A stretch of DNA of 64,000 bases from Pomphorhynchus laevis (lineage: Eukaryota > Acanthocephala > Palaeacanthocephala > Echinorhynchida > Pomphorhynchidae), in the NCBI GenBank assembly GCA_012934845.2, contig WNNJ02001248.1, forward strand, positions 186,001 to 250,000, in the 5' to 3' direction. This document shows positions 48,901-60,500 of this stretch, one piece after another (the first letter of the stretch is position 1; the number at the start of each line of letters is the position of its first letter). The position numbers were made by a program, and so were the translations under genes. The notes beneath the pieces were generated by a model. It had not been told where the DNA came from, did no database searches, and saw nothing but the letters and a program-made list of their open reading frames with translations.

Positions 48901-51594
48901 GCCTACCTTCAATGGAGGCACGGTGTGGGCCCAAGCCCCTCGTTTCTTTGGCTCTAAAATAATTGCTGGAGAGATCGTTGGAGCTGAATAAAGCAGTGCG
49001 AAATGACTATTGATGAGTTGCTGTATTTGTTCTAAGATAACTTGCTTTTGAAAATCAAAAAGACTTATAATATCCGTGTCGACATTCTACCACTGGTTTC
49101 AGCATATCTAGAAGGAGTTTTAACTGTATGTGATAGTTGTATGGAATAGTTGCTGGAGATATCATTGGAGAGGAATATAGCAGTGCGAAGTGACTGTTGA
49201 TTAGTTGCTGTATTTGTCCTAAGATAGCTTGCTTTTGAGCATCGAAGAGACGTATGATGTCCGTGTCAGACATCCTACCGCTGGTTTCAGCATAGCTAGC
49301 AGGAGTTTTAACTGTACGTGAAGAACAGAATTTGAGACGATAGGCCTTAAAAGCCTCACATCTCCTGGACCAGGAGGGATGTGGACCAGAGCAGTTAACG
49401 CATCGCGAGGTGGATGAACATTGGCCCCCGATGTCGATACATTCTTTAGAGGAACAGTAGCCACAGATCTTCTCTGACTTACACATTGAGGCCCAGTGCC
49501 CCCATCCATGACAAAGATTGCAGTGGGGGAAGGTCATATCATCATTTTCAAGAATTATGAACTTTAAATTAAAACCCAGAAACGGGTTTCAGGACGTTTT
49601 GGTTAACGTCTCGGCAATGTCGGTGGGAGCCGAGACAAAACCTATTGGAATAGGTAGTCCATTCTTTCCTTTAATGGGGCGAAAATTGGAGACTTTAAAA
49701 AGTACTTGAAGGTCATCAATGTCTTTTTGCTCCAAGTGAGGAGGAAGATTTATTATTTTCAAGGAAGCCATGATAGGCTTTGAAATCAGGCTACCAAACT
49801 TCGAAAGATTGTTATTAAAAAATTCTTTATAGGCATTAGCCAAATCAGAGGTGGTAAAAGAAATTTTAACCTCGGTCTCGTAGTACCTTACCGTGTTGAA
49901 TAATATTCTATTTTTATACTGTTCTGCGAAGCTTCGCAGGAAAATGTTGTACAAATTATGTCTTCCAACAGGCTCGGCCAATTTAATAATTATTAGATTT
50001 CTAAGCTTGGGTATGGGGGAAGAACCTTATTACCCTCGTGATCATGAGACAACAAATCTCTTACCTTGGGTGTTGTTACAGTCAAAATTCCATTAGAAAT
50101 ACCTGGATTCTGTTCCATATTTGCTTGAATTTGAAATTTGTTTTGACCAGCCCTTTACGTTTCTTCGCTACCATACTTTAATATGGGTTGAAATTTCTAT
50201 TGAGATTTTTGCAAGAAATGTGACCGCCAGTATATCAGCAGCTGTCTAAGAAATTTTCTAAGCGATTTTTATTTAAGCGGGTTTGCTAAGGATTTTTATT
50301 TTCTATTGAATTAATTTAATTTATTTAATTATGCACGGTTCAATATTGTTATTAATAGTGGTAAATTCATAGTTGTCTATCCTAATTTATCGATAAGCAT
50401 AAACTGTGAAAGTATGATTTGATATGTTAGCGAGTGATATATCGATATCTAGTAAGAAATGACTCTACTTTGAATATTTTTCACTAAATTTTATACCATA
50501 TTGATTATTGAGAAGCTGATATTTATTTGTAATTTGTACATACCTGCGGTGGCTATTATTTTTTAATAAGGCATAGTAGCGATTATGGCATTTCCTATTT
50601 TTACCAGAAAATAAAATTCAAGCAAAATAAAGAGATTTGTGTCTAAAAAACTATCGAAACAGCAATTGTGAAGCTTATTTCTCTTGATTATGTGTTCCGT
50701 CAAAATGCAAAATCTGAACAATACGTTTTTGCTGTCAATTTTACTTATGTATTTTTAACGAAATTCATTCGATATTAAATGTAGTTCATACTATGAGCGA
50801 AGTTTTTGAATATTAAAAAAATCCCTATTAGGAAAAGCACACTTTAAAAACTTAAGATGCCCTAGTTTAATCCTTCTTTCTGAAATTTATGATTATTTAT
50901 TGTAGAAAGTTTCTTATATTTGCCACAATTAGAAATCAGAAATTTTACATTTCAAGAATGGACATTCTTGAAATAACCATTATTTTTACACAAGCATGAC
51001 AACTTCAGTAATTACTGAAGAATTCGTCTTACAGAATAGTAACCATAACACGATTAAATAGCGCTAGTAATATGAACAACTAAACAAGACTAAAATTAAT
51101 TTTGATGTAACATTTCTTTTAATAATTTATGGTATTTTAGCTTTTAAAACACACCGCGAAAATTGAACAAGCTGTCACTAAAAAAATCGGCATTTTACCT
51201 GAAGATGCAGTTACTGAAGCGGTCTCTGAGGTTAGTAAATCCGATAATGTTTGATCCGTATTTTCGTTGTTATATGCCATTTTCGAATTTTAAAACATGA
51301 AATTGCATGTACTTGATTAACAAGAAACTAAAACAAATATATATAGCGACTTATTATTTAATCGTTGATCGATTTTGCTAATTCTATATTCGTTTTATGT
51401 CAGCCCCTTATATACCTCTGACCAACATCAGTATTAAGCTCTATTGACAGTGTCCTCTTTCCGTCCCCATTTCCGCTATAATGTATTCTTGAGGATGGTA
51501 TACATTAATATTTATTAATTTTATATCACATATATTGCATATAATTAATTTTATTTCAATTTAAAAGAATCCAAATATGTATATTTTGTCCTGC

Positions 51595-51650
<56 letters not shown>

Positions 51651-53081
51651 ATTGCGAAAAATCGCTTGAAACTGTGGTCCAGGAGCCAAAGCTGGCTACG
51701 ATTGATTTTTAATCCATATTTGCTGCTAAATAACTGGACTTCGATCATCAGCTCCATCAGTCTAATGTATCACTCCGAGACGATCCTAACCACCCAGCAG
51801 TCATCGTCAGTCGGATGAAGTGGTTAGGGTACGTTTCGACTGCTTTTGTGATAACTATAAAGACACCAGCAATTCCTCACGATGCTATACGAAGCTCAGG
51901 TGCAGAAGCGTTTTTACTGGCTTGTTGCGTGTGTGGACCTTCTAGTTATTCTTTATATAAGGCACAAATGCGTATCCGTTGATTACGAGGGAACTGAATT
52001 TCTTACAGGATTCCTGAAGGAATGCGTCATTTTATAAATTGTTATTGCGAAAAATCGCTTGAAACTGTGGTCCAGGAGCCAAAGCTGGCTACGATTGATT
52101 TTAATCCATATTTGCTGCTAAATAACTGGACTTCGATCATCAGCTCCATCAGTCTAATGTATCACTCCGAGACGATCCTAACCACCCAGCAGTCATCGTC
52201 AGTCGGATGAAGTGGTTAGGGTACGTTTCGACTGCTTTTGTGATAACTATAAAGACACCAGCAATTCCTCACGATGCTATACGAAGCTCAGGTGCAGAAG
52301 CGTTTTTACTGGCTTGTTGCTTGTGTGGACCTTATAGTCATTCTTTATATAAGGCACAAATGCGTATCCGTTGATTACGAGGGCACTGAATTTCTCACAG
52401 AATACCTGAAGGAATGCGTCATTTTATAAATTGTTATTGCGAAAAATCGCTTGAAACTGTGGTCCAGGAGCCAAAGCAGGCTACGATTGATTTTAAATCC
52501 ATATTTGCTGCTAAATAACTGGACTTCGATCATCAGCTCCATCAGTCTAATGTATCACTCCGAGACGATCCTAACCACCCAGCAGTCATCGTCAGTCGGA
52601 TGAAGTGGTTAGGGTACGTTTCGACTGCTTTTGTGATAACTATAAAGACACCAGCAATTCCTCACGATGCTATACGAAGCTCAGGTGCAGAAGCGTTTTT
52701 ACTGGCTTGTTGCGTGTGTGGACCTTCTAGTTATTCTTTATATAAGGCACAAATGCGTATCCGTTGATTACGAGGGCACTGAATTTCTCACAGAATACCT
52801 GAAGGAATGCGTCATTTTATAAATTGTTATTGCGAAAAATCGCTTGAAACTGTGGTCCAGGAGCCAAAGCAGGCTACGATTGATTTTTAATCCATATTTG
52901 CTGCTAAATAACTGGACTTCGATCATAAGCTCCATCAGTCTAATGTATCACTCCGAGACGATCCTAACCACCCAGCAGTCATTGTCAGTCGGATGAAGTG
53001 GTTAGGGTACGTTTCGACTGCTTTTGTGATAACTATAAAGACACCAGCAATTCCTCACGATGCTATACGAAACTCAGGTGC

Positions 53082-53135
<54 letters not shown>

Positions 53136-54177
53136 AAATCGAGCAATTGTATCTGTATATATATCTATATACAAAATCTCCAAATATCTACATATATATA
53201 CAAAATCGAGCAATTGTATATATATTAATAGATTTTCAAATCGAGCAATATATATAATTTGTTGTTACACCTGCCCTGGGACACACAATGGTGTACTCGT
53301 AAATAAATCACTATGTTTTCCTCATGAATGAGGCATAAACACCAGGCAGCATTCTATATATCCTCATCAGATCAAGAAATAGAACCGAATTATTCTCGCA
53401 ATATTCATAGTCGCTACTTATGCCCAGTAATCCTATGTGTGACGACAAACTTCAACAACAGTATACGCGTTTCGCTCTAACGGAGCTCATCAGTATCGTG
53501 ACTTTAATAATCCCCATAGGCACCTTAACACACGCTTAAACAATGTCTAAAGCTCGAAAAACAGAACTACCCTTAATCTGAATCATCAGAGGAAATTTAC
53601 GTGGCATACGTAGCGACTTTGAATATTGCGAGAATAATTCGGTTCTATTTCTTGATCTGATGAGGATATATAGAATGCTGCCTGGTGTTTATGCCTCTTC
53701 ATGAGGAAAACATAGTGATTTATTTATGAGTACACCAGTGAGTGTCCCATGGCAGGTGTAACAACAAATTATATTTTATATATTTGCACACTTTAAAGTG
53801 TCCTTGTTTAACAGAATTTCTATTAAAAAGAATTTAGTGCCTGATGCATGGTTTAACTGTAATAGTTTCTGCCATGCACAGAGCTTATGTTAAATTTCCT
53901 CCGATGATTCAGATTAAGGGTAGTTCTGTTTTTCGAGCTTTAAACACTGTTTAAGCGTGTGTTAAGGCGCCTATGGGTGATTATAGAAGTCACGGTACTG
54001 ATGAGCTTTGTTAGAGCAAAACGCGTATACCGTTGTGAAGTTTGTCGTCACACATAGGATGACTAGGCATACGTAGCGACTTTGAATAATGCAAGAATAA
54101 TTCGGTTCTATTTCTTAGTCCGATGAGGATATATAGAATGCTGCCTAGTGTTTATGCCTTTTCATGAGGAAAACATA

Positions 54178-54243
<66 letters not shown>

Positions 54244-54509
54244 GTAAACCAGTCTTAACGAAGAAATTAATACGACGTTTCGCTTTTTATTAGCTTTATC
54301 AAATTGTATGTTTATCAGAAACCAAATTTTTTTAAGGTCAATAATTGACTTTAAAAAATTTGGATTCTAATAAACATACAATTTGATAAAGCTAATAAAA
54401 AGCGAAACGTCGTATTAATTTCTTCGTTAAGACTGGTTTACTTTAATTATATATATTAAACGTATTCACATGATGGATCCCAGTCATCAGTTACATTCAG
54501 AACCTACAT

Positions 54510-54545
<36 letters not shown>

Positions 54546-57500
54546 ATAGTGGGTATTTCGAGTATATAATTGCCCCTCAAGGTCTATTGTAGACTCTTCC
54601 ATATATTTGGTGCATTAATTGATGAAGACAATAGTCGAAACGTTTTAATTATAAAAAAATACTTCTTTCCTCAATTAGAAAATCTTTTATATACAAATAT
54701 ATATAAGTGAAGTGTGGTGTTCAATAATTATAATTAAAGCAATGAATAAAGGCCAGAAGACTATTATTTATTTGTGATATTTCGGCAGTTGATCAAGATG
54801 TAGTTAATATTTCAGAAATAAATTAAATCAGATCAACTAACTGAGTCTACGTATGTTACACTGTATATAAAAAATAATAAATTATAAATAATCAACAATA
54901 AATACTTGTAAATAATAAATAATTATTATATAAGATTTTTTATAATTTATATTTATAAACTTAAAATTTAAAATTTAAAATTAAAATAAATTTCAATTTT
55001 TATGAATTGACTAATTAATTACGAAGTGTTATCATAATAAGGATTAAAGATCATCAGGAGCAACTTCTATGCTATCAAGTTTCGGCCACTATTCTTCGAC
55101 CTAACATAACAGCTAGGTCAAATACATGAAAATGACGTGTTTTCTCGAATAAAATTTGATTATCTAGTATCTTATTCTAATACAAAGTATATTATTTATT
55201 ATCCATTTATAAAAAGGTTCCGCTAGTGACTTTAAATTTATTTTTAATATTATTGTGTTGATTTGTATATTTTAATCATGATTTGAATAAAGCGTACTAA
55301 AATCGTACGTATTTATATTCTGAAAATTTATTCCTTTTGTGTGTTCTAAAAATTATTTTATGGAATTAATTCTGAAATAGTGTTTTATACCAGTATTAAT
55401 TTCGATTACCTTTCAATATTTTTTAAAGTGTGCTTTAATTACTTTACGTATTTTATTCATGTAGACAGAAAGTGGTTTTAATGTACATTTGAAAGTACTA
55501 CACATGAACCTAGGTTTTATTGGATTTTTATGTAATTTTAGATTTCAATATAATATAGGTATAGTTTTATTATCTGATTCAAGTTTTTTACCCTTTTTAT
55601 CCATTAAAGAACAGTGACTTGTAATAATTGTTTCTAAACTTAACTCACTACGTTCATATGTTGGATTTACATTTAAATCATTAAAATTAGCCTCTTTCAT
55701 CACTATATCATAATAAAGCTTTTTGCATATGAAGACAAAGTTATTACTAGCTTTATCAATAATTGTTATTATATAGTTATCCTTTAATTGAGTAAGTTCT
55801 GTATACATATCTTTATTAATTTTATCTTTCATTTTATAATTGTTTGTTATTTTAATTTTCTCTCTAATTTTATCTAATATATAAGTTTTCAAAATGTTTA
55901 TCTTTGATGTATTTAAGCTTTTACTATTAATTAATTTATCAAAGTAAGCATTTAAATCATAGTATAACGAATTGTAAATTTTATTTCTATTATTATTTAA
56001 ACTATATTTATACCCTTTTGATAGCATTTTCCTTAATTCACCATTTTCAATTAATTATAGACTTCGTGTAAATATATGTTCATTTATTTTAACAAAATTA
56101 AGACTTTTGCAATCGCATTCGGGTTCTATGATGTTTCTACTATCATCGTTACATATTGATTTCAATTCATTATTATAGTTACAAAATTTTCGTCCTGATG
56201 TCGGTAACAGTTTATACTGAAGTCTGATCCTCTTATTTCTTTACTTTTAGTATTATTTAAAAGTATATATATATCGATTATAGTATTTTATATTACAATA
56301 ACTCTTTATTATACAACTTAACCTATCATAATTGTTAATTAATCTTTGATTTAGTTAATTAATCTTTTATTTATTGAACAAATTATATTTTTAGAAAAAC
56401 TTGTTATATTTACATAAAGATCTTTTAGCTTATTATCTCTTAAAAGTTGTTTCAATATTTCTAATTGTTCATTTATATACATATCTTTTTTAATATTTTT
56501 AACTCTATTTTTCCTATTCATTTTATCACTATGACTTCTTGGTTTGCGTTTAACTGGATTATTATAATATAGTTGTTTATTATGTATTATACTACTTCTG
56601 CCAATTCCTTGTACCACGTCATTCAATCCTAATGGGTACATGGAATTAAGCGTTTTAATCCAAAAATCTTATTTTTCAAATAGTTTTTGATTTAATATTG
56701 AAATGTTTTCTTCGATAATATGTTCTAAAATAAATAATTTACAGTTTTTAATATCATGTCCTATTAATCTCATATGTTTATGAAATATAGTTTGACTATT
56801 ATGCTGTATATTATATATGTGTTGCCTAAACCTAGTTTTTAACATTTGATGTTTTTCCTATATATTGCAATCCACATTTACACTGTATTAGATAAATGAC
56901 ACGTGTTATGTTTTCTTATTACTTTCAACGGAATTATTATTTATAACATCACAAACTTTACAATTTTTCTGTTGCATTTAAAAGATCTAAAATTAAAATC
57001 TTTAGTACTTACCCAATTCAACCTCTCCTCTCGATCCTGTTCCAACATACATTCTAAAGTTACTAAGTGACACCATCAGCCCTTATCTCACAAGTGTCTT
57101 CAACATGTCTATCCATTTATCACACTACCCTTCGTCGTTCAAACATGCCATAGTTCGCCCATTATTAAAGAAGCATCATCTTGATCCAAGTTCCGCCTCC
57201 TCCTATAGACCAATATCAAACCTTCCGACCATCTCAAAACTTTTCGAGCGTCTCATCCTCAGACAGGTAAGCAACTACATATCATCAAATTCTATGTTTC
57301 CACCTTTTCAATCAGCATATCGACCTCAACATTCTACTATGACCGCATGCACAAAACTCTCCAATGATCTACTTCTTGCTCTTGACAAACATCTAGTAAG
57401 CCTTGCAATTTCACTTGATTTATCCTCCGCCTTTGATGTAGTTGATCACACTATACTTCTCTCATGTCTCAGACAACGTTACTGCTTCTCGTCTCATGTC

Positions 57501-60500
57501 ATTTCTTGGTTCAAATCCTACCTCTCAAATCGCTCTTATCACGTAGTCTCCAACTCCAACTCTTCTGCGCCGGTTCCTCTCAGCTGCGGTGTACCACAAG
57601 GATCCGTTCTAGGGCCGCTTCTTTTCACCCTTCTTCTTGGTGATTTATCTTCCATCGTGGTCCCTTTCGGCTTTGAAGTTATTCAGTACGCTGACGATAT
57701 AGTAATCTATGCATCATGCACACTCACATCTGCATCCAACCTCGCTTCCAATGCATCGTCTTGCCTCTCTGCTATTCACGCATATCTTTGTTCAATCCGT
57801 ATGTTTTTAAACAACGAGAAATCTAACATAATGTGGATAACACCGCGCCACTCTTACACCCTCGATTTTCCAGTATGCATACACAATTTCCGTCTACCAG
57901 AAGTGACTATCATGACAATCCTCGGTGTCCATTTTGACAATAATCTCTCGTTTCTGCCTTTCATTCGTAGCAAGATCAGTTCATGCTCCCTCATCCTCCG
58001 TGACATCCGAAGTGTCCGTAGAAACCTCGACGTCAAATCGACAGCTATTTTAATCTCCAGCCTTTTCATGCCTCGTCTAGAATATTGCTTAGGTCTTCTC
58101 GTAAACTGTCCAGCATATCAATTTCACTATTTACAAAGGATTCTGCACACGGCTGCTAGAGTCATCTTCCGCCTTCGCAAGTACGACCACATCTCCAACA
58201 CCCTCCGCATCCTTAACTGGCTCGACATTCCGAGCCGCATAACCTCTCAAATTCTCACACTTGCATGGCAAATCAAATTCCGGCACAACCCTTCTTATCT
58301 ATATCTTCCTGATAGCGCATCCTATATGACGACTGGTCTCTCCCTAAGAAGTCATCGCTCCTACTCGCTTTTCGTCCCCCGTCACAACGGTAATCACGGA
58401 TATCGTGCGTTCACCATCGCTGCACCACGCCTTTGGAACAAACTTCCTCGAGACACAAAATCATTGACGTCGCTTTAAACTCTTCAAAACTTCCTTGATC
58501 GCCATACTTCTTGCAAACGAACTAAAATAACACTTTCAGCCGCAATCAATTCAATAACTCTACATACAAGTTCAAACATTCATCGGACGTAAACTTGTCT
58601 TTTAATTTTTATAGTGGGCCTGTAAATGGTTATATTTTACCACAAAGGCCACTCTAAATAAATTCTATTCTATTACGAATGTTGCCAATCTGGTTGAGTA
58701 CATGTAATTTTTTCTACATCATAATTTTTAACTTTACTTTTTCAGTGCCGCCAGCTAGTCTAGTTGACTCAGATAAAACATAAAATGGGCCATATAAACT
58801 AATCTACATAAACTTATTGATTTCAATTTCAAATATCGGCAAGTTTGTCTGTCGCTGAAATATCTGAGATAAATAATAGTATCATCGCCTTTATATTTGC
58901 TCAAAATAGCTTCTTTTTTATCAATCATTAAAGAAAGATGTGCAAAATATAGCTTAATAACCTATACGGGTCAAAGTACATAATTAATGCATCGTTTAGC
59001 TTTTGATAAAGTTCATAACTCATACTAATTGATAGTGTATGATGCTAATTTTTCTTGATAAAATAAAATCATGTGAACATAATTACTGAAGCAATTCCTG
59101 GATTTCAGCATATATCTAACCGCTAACATTTCTGATATAGCAGACTAGCATTTCGATAAAAAAGTGATTAAAACTAGTGATCTTCCCAAGGTATTTTGGG
59201 TTAATATTCTTTAATATTAATATTACATTGTGTTAATATTCTTTAATATTAACACAATGTAATATTAATATTTATTAATAATATTAATATTAGTATGGGA
59301 AAATATAATATTAATATTAATTATAATAGAATCCTAATAAATTTAGTTTTCTGACAATGATGCAAGTTTTATTATCAAAATCGTAAAATAAACGCATCAC
59401 CTTTGCCATAAAGTGACTAAACGTTTAACAATTTATAAATTAAATTATTAGTAATTAAGTAATTGACATAAAATGGATATGGCAATACCAAACGGATAAA
59501 CCATTAGTCTATCAAGATCCAAAATTCTGTCCATTACTCCACATCGATATAATTACTCTGTCGATAAGCAACTACATTCAAATCATAACTATATTAAAAT
59601 TCAACATTTTATCATTGAGTTAGATAAATGAGAAGTTCAAAATTGCGTTTAATATTTGCATTACAAAATATTCAAATATTCTGGATGTTGTAAAAGTAAT
59701 GATAAAGAGAATGCATTCTTAAATCAGTGGCTATAATACATTACAGTTTTATTTTATGAACTATTACAAGTTAATATTGCCTACACTCCGTATTTTGGTA
59801 ACACGAGTATCAAAGTTAGCGGTATCCATTAGGATTTACAAAAACCTGACCTTATCCATGATCACCCAATTGCATTAATGCATTGTTTAAACCTCAGAGG
59901 GAATATTAAAATGTTTGTCTCTAAATTAGACACTAGGTATATTCTTCAAATATATGTGACTATTACCTTTTCATAACATAGATCATAAACATTGGTTTTT
60001 ATAAGCTAAAATATAAAGTTTTGTTATTAAATTTGAAAATAGAGGTGATAGTCTCTTGACCTTGATTTTTTACTTTCGTTATACAATTGATATACGCAAT
60101 ATTACATTAACTGCTTTAGGTACAAGGATTCGTTACACTTGCATACGGTATTCCACCGGGAAATTTTACTTGGACACATTTGGATAAAGAAAAAAATTTA
60201 CAAATTACAGTCAATACCGACGGTCTCGATTTCTTCAAAAGTATTATTAGGCCTATAATCGATCCTAATCAAATGGTAAGAATCGTGTCTGTACCGTTAA
60301 ACCGTATTTACTCTAACTTATAAATCCTTATTAATTTAAGATTTATTAATTGAAAATGTAGAAAATTATATCGAGATTAAAATTACTAAAAAATACGAGT
60401 GTTGTCGTATATTTTAAACATGCGACTTTTGCATACAGATTTTCGGCATTAAGTCCATGACACATCTGTTCTATAGCATTGAATACGCTAAGCAATGAAT

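Larger units (their letters stand above)
53262..54178. repeat. Inverted repeat with a third arm copy, carrying hammerhead motifs
   Basis: The left arm 53262-53416 (GTTGTTACACCTGCCCTGGG ... ATAGTCGCTAC) and right arm 53611-53767 are inverted copies of about 157 bp. A third copy, same direction as the right arm, is at 54065-54178, ending in (AT)n. Between the arms, 53440-53580 is repeated in opposite orientation at 53890-54058 (CTTAATCTGAATCATC and GATTCAGATTAAGG). Each of these inner pieces bears a hammerhead core, one per strand. It looks like two inverted copies of one short terminal repeat of a PLE or retrozyme-like element. Confidence 0.75.

Noticed and set aside
51551-53257. Open frames of repeated Ile-Tyr
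   Set aside because: They are translations of (AT)n microsatellites.
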